Positions 35,201 through 44,662 of a stretch of 64,000 bases of DNA are shown one piece after another (position 1 is the first letter of the stretch; each line of letters opens with the position of its first letter). The translations under genes and the position numbers were made by a program. The stretch covers positions 39,880,501 to 39,944,500 of the forward strand of contig CM075674.1 in NCBI GenBank assembly GCA_037962975.1, written 5' to 3'. The stretch comes from Clitoria ternatea. Its lineage: Eukaryota; Streptophyta; Magnoliopsida; Fabales; Fabaceae. The notes below the pieces were generated by a model. The model saw only the letters and a program-made list of their open reading frames with translations, did not search any database and had not been told where the DNA came from.

Positions 35201-36555
35201 AATACAACATGAGACTCAACCCACTAAAATGTACATTTGCCGTGCCTGGGGGGAGATTTTTGGGTTTCATGTTAACACAAAGAGGCATAGAAGCTAATCC
35301 TGACAAGTGTCGTGTGATACAAGAGTTGCAGAGCCCCAAAACACTGAGAGAGGTACAATCCCTCAATGGCAAAATCGCTGCTCTAGCACGATTCATGCCA
35401 AAAATGGCTCATCGCTCTCTCCCCTTATACAAGATGCTGAAGAAGGATAAGAAATTCAATTGGGGCCCAGAGCAAGAGGCGGCCTTCCAGAGCTTGAAAA
35501 ATGTCTTAGCCAGCCCTCCAATCCTGGTAAAACCAAGCCCAGGTGAGCAACTCATCGTTTATTTGTCTGTTTCAGATGAAGCGCTGGCAGTGGCCCTGGT
35601 CAAAGAAACAGTCGAAGGCCAACGACCGGTGTACTTCACTGGTAAAACATTGCATGGTGCAGAGTGTCGTTATCAGAAGATTGAAAAGGCAGCACTTGCA
35701 GTTGTTTGGGCCTCACGACGTCTAAGACCATATTTCCATGCACATCCCATCCTGATTCACACAGACTTGCCACTCCGTACTATATTGTTCAAGCCAGACT
35801 TGGCAGGAAGGATGATCAAATGGGCCATAGAGCTCTCTGAATTCGACATATCCTACGAACCAAGAACTGCTATTAAGGCACAAGTCCTAGCAGATTTCGT
35901 AGTCGAATTAACAGGATCCAGCCCGGATGCAGATCATTCACACTGGACAGTATACGTCGATGGGTCTTCAAATAGCAAAGGATGCGGAGCAGGAATCGTT
36001 ATAGAAAGTGATGACGGGGTACATCTTGAAATTTCATTACACTTTACCTTCACTACGTCTAACAATCAGGCGGAGTATGAAGCCTGCTTAGCCGGACTCA
36101 GAGCAGCACAAGATATTGGGGCCAAAACTGTCACCCTATGCAGTGATTCTCAACTAGTCATCTCACAAATTCTTGGTGAGTATCAGGCTAAAGAACCTCT
36201 ACTGCAACAATATCTGGACTACGTCAACGAGTTGAAACAGCGCTTCGATGAAGTAACTTTCAAGCATGTACCTCGCGAAGAAAATACACGTGCTGATATC
36301 CTGTCCAGGTTAGCCAGCACAAAGAAGGCGGGGTGCACAACCACGGTTGTACAGAGTACTCTGGCAGAGCCAAGTATATCCCTTCCCTCTTCAATTCATA
36401 TGATTAAAAGCCGCCCCGTTGATGACAACTCCTGGGTAACACCAATAGTTCGTTATCTTGTTAATGGACAATTACCCACGGATGATCTTGAGCGAAAGAA
36501 GCTAAGGAGGGAGGCACCCTATTATACACTCCTGGATGGGCAGCTATACCGCTGA
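32221..36555 (+). CDS. Gag-Pol of the nested Tat element (gag, protease, RT, RNase H, second RNase H)
   Basis: A 1444-residue frame starting 50 bases after the primer site. Gag domain at about 146-270. A zinc-knuckle-like CEFH-x4-H-x4-C at about 399-412. Aspartic protease with LVDQGSS near 576, where many families have DTG/DSG. Reverse transcriptase with MCIDYVDLNK near 868 and the YIDD active site at 967-970. First RNase H at about 1110-1225. A second, archaeal-type RNase H at about 1242-1365 with YVDGSS, NQAEYEA, CSDSQL and ENTRADILS carrying its acidic residues. The frame ends at TGA (36553-36555), yet the integrase frame continues in the same phase 42 bases later. The TGA is therefore an in-frame stop inside the polyprotein. 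The first C of a CpG changed to T would explain it. All other domains look intact. Confidence 0.93.
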   Translation: MERQGPEMQNEDSPPRNPRRLNFDDDAQKKGTQADSLDPRDDMIRMLREELAELRREKANPVHEKAGPARQPHHEPHMQEESSTPHYSRIPTYMEEQRSLPLVNAQHQEGRRAGSNASPLGYKMSIPFSKRLMNAHVPRHLQTMQPISIGKYTGETDPSKHLDAYIYEAMFLGAEEDVMCRMFPRTLTGEALSWFKSLPSGSIDSWEELASAFGNHFVISRDAPRTSHTLAQIRQGDKESLKDFLKRFYKEAAMVPDLTEAIQLHILIEAMQPKSPFALSLAKGPPTTMEEFRRKASKYVGIEMHLEATASRSKPPPATPPHDKGKEKSLKNDKSHQRDKVGNQPFKQQDRRVFNFTHYAPLNTTCEQILREIGWTTLNVYGIQRPPPIRRGGNPKKYCEFHESVGHTTEECKQLKNTIEVLIREGKLKHYLFKGKSHDEPEKFEKRHRDRSPDPDSTREPKRTAVSEKQKDIVLESAQREPSPEPRSRGKRQVVDMIAGGFAGGGPSNTARKNHHRMILSMQGKNKEYRPFRDGVQTPPITFTDDDFGPTIPEGDDAVVIIAVIANMDVKRILVDQGSSCDVIFYDCFKRMGLTDADLQPYTQDLTAFNGAKQPTKGYLDTRITFDGEPGARTVKSRVLVIDVKSPYNGIIGRPTLNAMEAIVSTPHLLIKFIDKDNQVSSVRGDQEMARYCYNLSLNMVKLETMSKKRKLNEVNSAAASVNLVNLDPRAESSIDPLNPLKPTPDGGSKPIVLGSTPEQITNINDKLEPNVEARLIALLHEYKEIFAWTAADMPGMDPNFCCHRLAVYPETKPVAQKKRRMGPAKQNAACEQTEELLKAGFIRELRYSSWLSNMVMVQKANGKWRMCIDYVDLNKCCPKDPYPLPNIDRLVDDSSGYKYLSFMDAYSGYNQIPMCEDDQEKTAFINDRGVFCYNVMPFGLKNAGATYQRMINKVFEGMHTKLVEVYIDDIIAKTPEGGDHVEDLPLIFQRLRQYNMRLNPLKCTFAVPGGRFLGFMLTQRGIEANPDKCRVIQELQSPKTLREVQSLNGKIAALARFMPKMAHRSLPLYKMLKKDKKFNWGPEQEAAFQSLKNVLASPPILVKPSPGEQLIVYLSVSDEALAVALVKETVEGQRPVYFTGKTLHGAECRYQKIEKAALAVVWASRRLRPYFHAHPILIHTDLPLRTILFKPDLAGRMIKWAIELSEFDISYEPRTAIKAQVLADFVVELTGSSPDADHSHWTVYVDGSSNSKGCGAGIVIESDDGVHLEISLHFTFTTSNNQAEYEACLAGLRAAQDIGAKTVTLCSDSQLVISQILGEYQAKEPLLQQYLDYVNELKQRFDEVTFKHVPREENTRADILSRLASTKKAGCTTTVVQSTLAEPSISLPSSIHMIKSRPVDDNSWVTPIVRYLVNGQLPTDDLERKKLRREAPYYTLLDGQLYR

Positions 36556-37668
36556 GGAATTTCTGTCCCATACTTAATTTGCATAAATGAAAACGAGGTG
36601 CCAGCTGTTTTGGAAGAAGTCCATGGAGGGCAATGTGGACATCATCCAGGGGCACGGAGTCTAGTGAGAAAAATCCTCAGGGCGGGGTATTGGTGGCCCA
36701 CTATGAAGCAAGACGCTGCCTCGTATGTTCAAAAATGCGATCAATGTCAACGATTCGTGAATTTTCACCATACTCCAGCCGAGGAAATGTCATCATCAAT
36801 AACGCCCTGGCCTTTCTATCAATGGGGCATGGATATTCTAGGTCCATTCCCAACTGCGCCCGGCGGTATCAAATACTTGATAGTTGGTGTTGATTATTTC
36901 ACCAAATGGATTGAGGCAGAGGCAGTGGTGCACATAACGTCAGCCAGGACTCGAAGATTCATTTATGAGAATATCATTGCACGTTTCGGAGTCCTAGAAC
37001 GCATAGTCACTGATAATGGCACCCAGTTCACAAATCGCAAGTTCACTGAACTCCTAGAAAATCTCAGCATCACGCAGATTTTCTCTTCTGTGGAACACCC
37101 TCAAACCAATGGACAAGCAGAGGTCGCCAACAGAGAAATCTTGAAGGGCCTCAAGAAACGCCTTGGTGAGGCAAAGGGAGATTGGGCAAATCAGTTATGC
37201 CATGTTTTATGGGCATATAGAACTACCCCACACTCCACCACGAATGAATCTCCGTATCGGCTAACATATGGAGTCGAGGCTGTCATTCCCATAGAATTAA
37301 CAGCCCCTTCAGCTCGAGTTCTCCATTTCAATGAGGAAGCCAATCAACAGAACCTCGCACACGAATTGGAGGTTTTGGCAGAGTTGAGAGAGGAAGCCTT
37401 TGTGAGAGATCAAGCTGTCAAAGCAAAGGCCGCCAAACGGTATAATGCACGCATATGCGAACGCCGTTTCAAAGAGGGAGATTTGGTCCTGAGAAGGGCC
37501 AACATTGGTAACAAATTTGCGCACCAAGGCAAATTGGCACCAAATTGGGAAGGTCCATACCGAGTCATCGAGGTTTTGGGCAAGGGTACATACCGCCTAG
37601 AAAACTTGGATGGCACTCCGGTCAGGAATAAATGGAACATTTTAAATTTACGCATATATTACAGTTAG
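36556..37668 (+). CDS. Integrase part of the nested Tat element's Pol
   Basis: Same reading phase as the upstream Gag-Pol frame, separated only by the TGA at 36553-36555. The first internal ATG is at 36598. It has the HHCC zinc domain (GHHPGARSL then CDQCQRF), and the catalytic acidic residues in GVDYFTKW, VTDNGTQFT and GQAEVANREI. A C-terminal basic region with GPYRVIEVLGKGTYRLENLD follows. This is the DNA-strand-transfer enzyme of the element. It would be made only by stop-codon readthrough or in trans. Confidence 0.92.
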   Translation, partial: GISVPYLICINENEVPAVLEEVHGGQCGHHPGARSLVRKILRAGYWWPTMKQDAASYVQKCDQCQRFVNFHHTPAEEMSSSITPWPFYQWGMDILGPFPTAPGGIKYLIVGVDYFTKWIEAEAVVHITSARTRRFIYENIIARFGVLERIVTDNGTQFTNRKFTELLENLSITQIFSSVEHPQTNGQAEVANREILKGLKKRLGEAKGDWANQLCHVLWAYRTTPHSTTNESPYRLTYGVEAVIPIELTAPSARVLHFNEEANQQNLAHELEVLAELREEAFVRDQAVKAKAAKRYNARICERRFKEGDLVLRRANIGNKFAHQGKLAPNWEGPYRVIEVLGKGTYRLENLDGTPVRNKWNILNLRIYYS

Positions 37669-37960
37669 TTGGGTAATACGGTATGATCTTTTCTTCCAAA
37701 CTCAAGGATCTTCCTCTGTATGCTTTCCTTGAAAAGGTTTCGAAAAGATATATCCCAACTCAATCCTTTATGTAGTTCCATTCTCAATAAAATGCCTTCC
37801 TGTATTTAATCTTCACTCTAACTTTGAATTGATTATCCATGGCAGAATTTGTTCCCATCCAGATAAAACAACGACTCTAAAACTGAAGCACAAACGCATA
37901 ACTCTTTATTCCATAAAGATCAACCAACATGCAACGCCGCTTCACAAACGGAGTCAACAA
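37669..37960. other. Spacer between integrase and tandem repeats
   Basis: Untranslated internal sequence with AATAAAATG at 37786, a possible poly(A)-type signal. No gene. Confidence 0.5.
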
Positions 37961-37964
37961 AAAC

Positions 37965-38610
37965 TCCTTGGGGAATTGGTGTCTCAGCTATATGCTGCAC
38001 CATACCGACCCTAAGGTACAGAAAACTCCTTGGGGGAAAAGGATTGGTGTCTCAGCTATATGCTGCACCATACCGACCCTAAGGTACAGAAAACTCCTTG
38101 GGGGAAAAGGATTGGTGTCTCAGCTATATGCTGCACCATACCGACCCTAAGGTACAGAAAACTCCTTGGGGGAAAAGGATTGGTGTCTCAGCTATATGCT
38201 GCACCATACCGACCCTAAGGTATAGAAAACTCCTTGGGGGGAAAGGATTGGTGTCTCAGCTATATGCTGCACCATACCGACCCTAAGGTCCTACAGGCCG
38301 CCTATGGAAAGAACTAGTGTCACAGCTATATGCTGCACTAATTCGCCCCCAAGGTCCTGCAGGCTTCTTGTGGGAAGAGCTGGTGTCACAGCTATATGCT
38401 GCACCACGCTAACCCCAAAATCCAACCAATTTCTTGCAGGATAAATTGGTGTCACAGCTATATGCTGCACCATACCGCCTCGAAGGTTTAACCAATTTCT
38501 TGCAGGATAAATTGGTGTCACAGCTATATGCTGCACCATACCGCCTCGAAGGTTTAACCAATTTCTTGCAGGATAAATTGGTGTCGCAGCTATATGCTGC
38601 ACCATAGCAA
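37965..38610. repeat. 68-bp tandem repeat block in the nested element
   Basis: Five nearly identical 68-bp units start near 37976, 38044, 38112, 38180 and 38248. They are followed by about five diverged units of roughly 58-68 bp. Every unit keeps TCAGCTATATGCTGCACCA (or TCACAGCTATATGCTGCAC). Because 68 is not a multiple of three, frames shift from unit to unit, which gives three overlapping copies of the same short protein. Confidence 0.93.
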
Positions 38611-38784
38611 TCCCCACTTCGATGATTTTCATTCAATCAGGAGTCGCACTCCAATCAAAATGCAAAAGGATGAACATTCCATCCAAAACTTGACTCTGCC
38701 TAACTCCCAATGTTTTACGGAGTACATGAGCAACAAACTCAAGCACTACCCAACAAGTTCAAGTAAGTTCAACACTTGTAAAAT

Positions 38785-39420
38785 TGTGCTTCATTAAAAT
38801 TCCTAAGAGGCTACTCCGCCTTCTTACGGAATCCAATCTCATTGAAATTCCTAAGAGGCCACACCGCCTCCTTACGGAATCCAATCTCATTGAAATTCCT
38901 AAGAGGCGACTCCGCCTTCTTACGGAATCCAATCTCATGGAAATTCCTAAGAGGCCACACCGCCTCCTTACGGAATCCAATTTCATTAAAATTCCTAAGA
39001 GGCTACTCCGCCTTCTTACGGAATCCAATTCCTTTGAAATTCCTAAGAGGCCACTCCGCCTCCTTACGGAATCCAATTCCTTTTAAATTCCTAAGAGGCC
39101 ACTCCGCCTTCTTACGGAATCCAATTCCTTGGAAATTCCTAAGAGGCCACACCGCCTCCTTACGGAATCCAATCTCATTGAAATTCCTAAGAGGCGACTC
39201 CGTCTTCTTACGGAATCCAATCTCATGGAAATTCCTAAGAGGCCACACCGCCTCCTTACGGAATCCAATCTCATTGAAATTCCTAAGAGGCGACTCCGCC
39301 TTCTTACGGAATCCAACCTCATTGAAATTCCTAAGAGGCCACTCCGCCTTCTTACGGAATCCAATTCCTTTTAAATTCCTAAGAGGCTACTACGCCTCAC
39401 TATTAAAATCATTTCAATGA
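38785..39420. repeat. 48-bp tandem repeat block in the nested element
   Basis: About thirteen units containing AAATTCCTAAGAGGC and CTTACGGAATCCAAT, each with GAGGC...GCCTC or GAGGC...GCCTT inverted around six bases. Units after 39380 decay gradually to about 39600. As 48 is divisible by three, several frames stay open on both strands (up to 192 residues), but their content is only the repeat. Confidence 0.93.
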
Positions 39421-39876
39421 AATTCCCACGAGGTTACTACGCCTCATTATTGAAATTACTTCAGTTAAATTCTCAAAAAGGCTACTCCGCCCCATTACTG
39501 AATTTGTTTCATTGAAATTCCTAAGAGGCTACTTCGCCTCCTTACTGAATTTTACTTCACCAGAATTGCAAAAAGGCTATTCCGCCTCGTTGTACTTAGT
39601 CATATTTCATTAAGTCCTCAAATGAATATTCCACCTGTGTTGAGCCTATGGCTTGACGGAGTAATATTCCGCCTTCTCAATATCATTTTACAAGGCATAA
39701 ATACAACGGACTTAAACACTACTTTTATGAACAAGTATACATTTGCAGAAAATATGCTTCATTAATATTGTCAAGGATTGATAAAAGTCCAGAGTCTATC
39801 CTGGAACAAGGCAATATTAACAAAATTCAAAAAAAAAAATATAATAAAAGTGGCGAAGGGTTTCAGGAGCTGGTCT

Positions 39877-42682
39877 TTAAGGGTCGGACGGCATCCCTTC
39901 TTGTTGGGCAGAGGTGGCCTGACCTTCACCAGGTTTGCTTAAACTTTGAGAGGGAGGCAAGTCAGCCAAGATATATTCAACACTGGGCGCAGGAGCATGA
40001 CCCCCTTGAACAGGCACCATCAATTCTCCATTGATAAATTCATAGTAAGGATGAATGCCTGTGGTGGACAGAGCAACGCCTGGATTGCGATAACGGAGTT
40101 GACGAACAGCCATGCTGAAAGCATCATCAATCGCTGCCTCAGCCGCATCCAGCGTGGATTGTAACTCCTTGTCAAGCTTTTCATTGGCGGCATCAGAGGT
40201 AGCTTTTTCAGCTTGCAACACTTCAACCTGTTTTTCAAGGTTAGTGTACGCAGTAGCTGCTTGGTCTAACTCCGCCACCCAGGCATCTTCAGCAGTAGCT
40301 TTATCAAGTTCAAGGAAAATCAACCTCTGCTGGAGCTCACTTGCATCCTCGCCCAATTTTTGTTTCTGCTGAATTAAGTCTGAAATCTGTTGTTTCAGCA
40401 GATTATTGACAGCCCTCACCTGGGTCAGGCCACTCACCTCCTCGCCCAGTTTTGTGTTTTGCTCTTTTAAGCCGGAGACTTGCTTCTCCAGCAAAGCTTT
40501 GTCAGCTCTTACCTGAGCCAGCTCCTCCTCCAGCTTCTTGGTGTTGGCATCGGCGGTGTCAAGGTGTTTGTCCTTGGCCTTGATCACCTCGGACAGCTGC
40601 TCATTGTCATGTTCCAAGCTACGAATCTTTTCCACAGACTCGTGGTAAGACGCCTGAAACATGTTGGCCTCGGCAGCAACGTCAGCGATCCGGGGGACAG
40701 AGGCCAAGAAACCATCTATCTCTGTAAGGTGCCACCTCGCAGCTGTAGCAGCCTCCGGAATCTCATCAAAGTCGATGTCGGGGCGGAGGATGAATTCTGG
40801 ATCACGCCTCTCTGACTGGCGGGATCCCGTATTTATAAAGTACAGAAAGGGATTCAAGCGAGACCCCGCCTCAGGCAAAGAAACAAACCGCCTGGATGAT
40901 TCCCCTGGCACATCAATGGGAAAAACGGCTGTCCCTCGAGTGGTCAAGCTCAGGGCGGGATCCTCAGACGGGCGGACTGGGGAAACTTGAACTCTCCCTG
41001 CCTCGTCCCCCGTATCCTGGTCAGAAGAGGCTTGGAATCCCTCCGCTTGCTCCCCCTCGACATCTTCTTCGGGGATGCCTTCAACTCCGCCCATAGCAGC
41101 AGAAGTACCCGCAACAGGTACTTCCAGAGTCTCCTCCAAATTAATAGCAGCATCAATTGATGCTCCTTCCTCAACCCTCTTCTTGCTTTTGGTCCTCCTT
41201 CTTTGCAAGGGCTGGAGGTCTATTTCCTCTTCTTCTTCTTCAGCAGCTTCTGGTTCTTGGCGTTTTTTAGAACACCTTTCAACAGTAGCTGCTGAAGATC
41301 CTGCACCACCTTCAAAAGTTACTATGTTGGTGGAGGCAGGGAAAGGAAGGGTCTTTGTGAGGGCAGCAGTCAGACTCCTCCTGGGCTGCACATTATTCTC
41401 CGCGTTCATTTCCCTGCGGCTCATTTGCATCTGCTTGATACGCTCCATCCCAGGGAACTCAGCGATTTCTCCTGCGAAATAACAATATGAGGATACGATT
41501 AGAAAATGCAAGATAGAGGTAATACTCAATCACATTGCAATTGTTCGTAATATTACTCAAGTATCCTTGAGCATCCCGCCCAAGCAGCCTTCGACAAAGA
41601 ATCAGCCTGTGGACGGAGTTGTACTCCTTCAACATTCGGAGTACTTCCACAGACGCCGCCGATAGAGCACCCTCTTCAACTTCATACGCTCGTTTGGTTA
41701 AGAGAAAGTGCTCATGCGTCCATGCCACTGGAAATCTATCGACACCCTCTTTATTCCGCCAAAAAATAGGTTTGTCCTTCCTGACGGATACCTTCACAAA
41801 ACTCATCCTGAAGTGAAGTCCGCCTTCCTTGGCGGAGTCAGCAAACGCCTTAAAGTTCAAAATCTTTGGCTCCGCCCGGAGAGTCACAAAACCCATGCCG
41901 CCGGTTTTCATATTTACTCTCCTCATAATGCGGCAGAAAGCGAAAAACAACGCCACTGTAGGCGTAAACCCCAAATGTTCAGCCATCACCTCAAAGCTGC
42001 GAACTATTCCCCAACCATTAGGATGCAGCTGAGAAGGGGCACAGTCCAAGAACCTAAGCACACCCATCTGGAATTTATTCAATGGGAAGCGCACCCCTAA
42101 CTGGGTAAATAGAATATCGTACATATATATGGTACGATCATTCTGAGGACGATGGCAAACCCGTTCATACGTCTTGGGTGAACGGACGATGAACCTATCC
42201 TCATACTTCTCATCCTTCCAAACCGGAACAGGCAACTCCATTAACCCTCCGCTTGTTGTCGCATGTCGAGAGGAAGCATCCTTGACATCTTTCTCAACCC
42301 AACAGTAGGGGTCACTCTCGAGTGTCTTCTCCCAATCCAGTCCATGCAACACAACATTTCGACACTCTGCCATAGTCAGCACTTGTGTATGGGAAACACC
42401 TCCTGACACAAATGAATGTACAGCATTACTAAAGTACTCCACGCTGCTATAAAACGTCGAGTCCCTCCCAGTATAAAAAGCCTCATCTCCACTCTCAATG
42501 TCAGAAAACATGGGACGAACAGAAACCCTAGAACGTGACTCTGACCTCTTTCCTCTCATCTTCGTTTTTACGAACACACAATAAGGGAAAACAAAGCTAA
42601 CCCAATGGAAATGAAGAAGCAAAGAAGAGGAAGAAGCAAGTACCTTAAGCTTCTGAAAAGATAGAAGAACTCCAAACACCAA
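39877..42682 (-). CDS. Antisense two-exon gene of the Tat element: Transposase_28-like domain plus coiled coil
   Basis: Exon 1 is 42682-41557 and exon 2 is 41471-39877. The 85-bp intron has GTAATA at its donor and TTTCGCAG at its acceptor, and joining keeps the frame, giving about 906 residues. An alternative ATG is at 42559 (MRGKRSESRS). Exon 1 has the pattern LFTQLGVRFPLNKFQMGVLR then HPNGWGIVRSFEVMAEHLG, as in proteins labelled putative gypsy-type transposon (Transposase_28). Exon 2 begins basic and acidic (EAAEEEEEEIDLQPL, RRRTKSKKR). It then forms a long coiled coil at about 660-830 with heptads such as KKLEEELAQVRADKALLEKQ. No stop or frameshift interrupts it. Extra antisense ORFs are known in some Tat-lineage elements; their function is unknown. 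Confidence 0.82.
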
Positions 42683-42771
42683 TAAACTCGCAAGAGAGTA
42701 GCAAAAACTCTTTCAGCAAACAAATGCGAAGTGAGAGATGAAGCAAAACATTTCCCTTCTGAAAGTTTACC

Positions 42772-42779
42772 TATTTATA
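42772..42779 (-). promoter_or_regulatory. TATA box for the antisense gene
   Basis: TATAAATA on the minus strand (inside CCTATAAATAGG), 90 bases upstream of the ATG at 42682. This spacing fits a plant promoter, so the antisense gene probably has its own transcription start independent of the LTR. Confidence 0.6.
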
Positions 42780-42782
42780 GGC

Positions 42783-43290
42783 ATGGCTTGGGGGGAAATA
42801 AGCGAATCATCAGAAATCTCAAAGATGTGTTTACAGCCGTTAGATAAATCTCATCAACGGTTCTAAAATTGAAATATGCGTTTACAACCGTTGGATTTGT
42901 ACCACTGACGGTTCCCTTTTTGCTGAAACCAATAGATATATCTAAGGGCAGATATTTCATGGGCCACGTTTTCAAAATCCAAGGCCCACGGTAATAACCT
43001 CGAAAACAGTTCTCAAATGCCATCACGCGTATTTATGTCCCATCATTGGAATGGCAACCGTTACGAGGGCATACGTGGCAATAGGAGACTGAAGAACAAA
43101 AAACGTGGTTTCGAGGCGCATTAATGATAGGCGTGACAAGTAATGACAAACCAATAAATGCATGAAAGCACTTGTCCACAAATCCTGAACTAGCAAATGC
43201 CGCCTAAACCCATGCCTATAAAAGCTAAACTTAAGTGTTATAGCTTATTAAAGTGACTCCGCCAGTCACTATAACAAGCTAGGGGGCATA
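42783..43290. other. Spacer between antisense promoter and 3' LTR
   Basis: It contains a repeated phrase GTTTACA(G/A)CCGTT(A/G)GAT about 60 bp apart (near 42830 and 42890), possibly upstream elements of the antisense promoter. It ends with the short purine tract AGGGGG before the 3' LTR. Confidence 0.5.
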
Positions 43291-44187
43291 TGATCCGGTC
43301 CTAACACCGGCCCCCAAGAACATGGCTTTAATGCCTTGCCAGATCAGCAGTTTGAATAAAGAGAAATACTCTTTAAATACACTACAAATACTACACGGAG
43401 TGCATACCGCCAGGGCAAGTAACGCCGCCAAGGCTCATAACTCCGCCCAGGCACGTTACCCCGCCAAGGAATGTAACTCCGTCCAGGCATGTTACTCCGC
43501 CAAGGAATGTAACCCCGCCAAAGTTGTTACTCCGCCAAGCCATAGGCTCAATATTGGCGGAATATCGAATTTCCCATACTGCGTAGCGAGCCCATACTTA
43601 CAACCCCGGCACGAGATTGACTCTGTCTTGAGAGGTTAATAATGGGAATCACGCTGTCACGCATAAAGGGAAATAACAATAAAATATTAAAGCACTAACG
43701 CTTTCCAGACAAGTGGTGATACCTACTACAATAATGGTGCATGTAAACGGCGCAGGGACCCACTACCTTTTCAGCATTATGCCTGAAGACAAGGAGCGGG
43801 TCCTACCAATAATGGAGCACCAGTAACAGGTATATAAACCTCTCTTGAAAAGGTATAAGGGATCTTTTTCCCCATTCTCTGAACCTTACACTCTCTTACT
43901 TGCATAATTCTCTCTGACTGTCTTTCTAAGTCTCTAAGTATTCTGAAATACTGACTTGAGCGTCGGAGAACGATTGCAGGTACCACCCCCAATCGGGTCA
44001 AGGCAACGTAGATCCCGTCAGGCGGACTGTGACACCGCCCCAGAGTACATTGCATACCGCCTCAATATACAAAGACTCTCCGTATTTACATTTATACGCA
44101 CATTGCTTTGTATCAAAAACACATTTATATGTATATTTTGAGTTGTTCTACAAGCATACTTCTACACCCCCTGTAAAGAACAGTTCA
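43291..44187 (+). repeat. 3' LTR of the nested Tat element
   Basis: 897 bp, six differences from the 5' LTR by eye (for example near 43351, 43498, 43737, 43998, 44052 and 44141). Contains the same 18-bp repeats and TATA box. Confidence 0.96.
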
Positions 44188-44192
44188 AAATG
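44188..44192. repeat. Target-site duplication of the nested element, right copy (AAATG)
   Basis: Exact match to 31254-31258. Confidence 0.95.
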
Positions 44193-44348
44193 TATTATGT
44201 TTTATTCGTTCATGACTAGCATGCTTTATAATATTCCGCATTTATTAATTTTTACGTGACCTCAAAATTTAAATTATAAATTTCAAAATGATTCTTTAAA
44301 ACGCGAAAGATTTATTCGGGAAAATTTAAAAATTTTATGGACGTCACA
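44193..44348 (+). repeat. 5' LTR of the outer element, second part
   Basis: Aligns with 50659-50814 of the 3' LTR and ends in GTCACA. With 27297-31258 it makes a full 4.1-kb LTR. Confidence 0.93.
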
Positions 44349-44352
44349 TTGG

Positions 44353-44364
44353 TGGTATTAGAGC
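44353..44364 (+). promoter_or_regulatory. Primer binding site of the outer element (initiator tRNA-Met type)
   Basis: TGGTATTAGAGC, one base from the usual plant TGGTATCAGAGC primer site for initiator tRNA-Met, four bases after the LTR end. Confidence 0.8.
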
Positions 44365-44662
44365 ATTTTAAAAAATTCAGGGCCAATTGCTATGACATGT
44401 ATTGTTTCATTGATATACTACATGAATTGTTTGATTACTTGCTGGATAATATGTTAATTGTGTGCTATATGACTTGTGCCTAACTGATAAATTGCAAACT
44501 GACTTGTTTGATTACTTGCTTGACAATATGTTAAATATGTGTTATATGACTTGTTGCTTAACTGATAAATTGTAGAATACTTATAGTTACGTTATAATAT
44601 TGTAATTATATACGATATATATTTTCCCTTAGAATTAGTATAAACCAAACTACGAATGTAGG

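Larger units (their letters stand above)
31259..44187 (+). mobile_element. Nested Tat-lineage Ty3/gypsy retrotransposon (12.9 kb)
   Basis: The LTRs 31259-32155 and 43291-44187 are both 897 bp, start TGATCCGG and end AGTTCA. They differ at six sites by eye (about 0.7%). The target duplication is AAATG on both sides. The plus strand carries gag-pol with a second RNase H between RT-RNase H and integrase, the mark of the Tat lineage. The minus strand downstream carries a two-exon antisense gene. With the commonly used plant rate of 1.3e-8 per site per year, the LTR divergence suggests an insertion about 0.25 million years old; this is an inference. Confidence 0.96.

Noticed and set aside
38842..39420. 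192-residue frame of 16-residue repeats (LKFLRGHTASLRNPIS type)
   Set aside because: The 48-bp unit keeps frames open on both strands; the translated content is only the repeat, inside the untranslated part of a retrotransposon.
38785..39420. CRISPR-like regularly spaced repeats
   Set aside because: Units are directly adjacent and diverge gradually. There are no unique spacers or cas genes, and the sequence is plant nuclear DNA.
40112..41482. Plus-strand frames (86-135 residues) across the antisense gene
   Set aside because: Serine/leucine-rich shadows of the minus-strand coiled-coil coding sequence.
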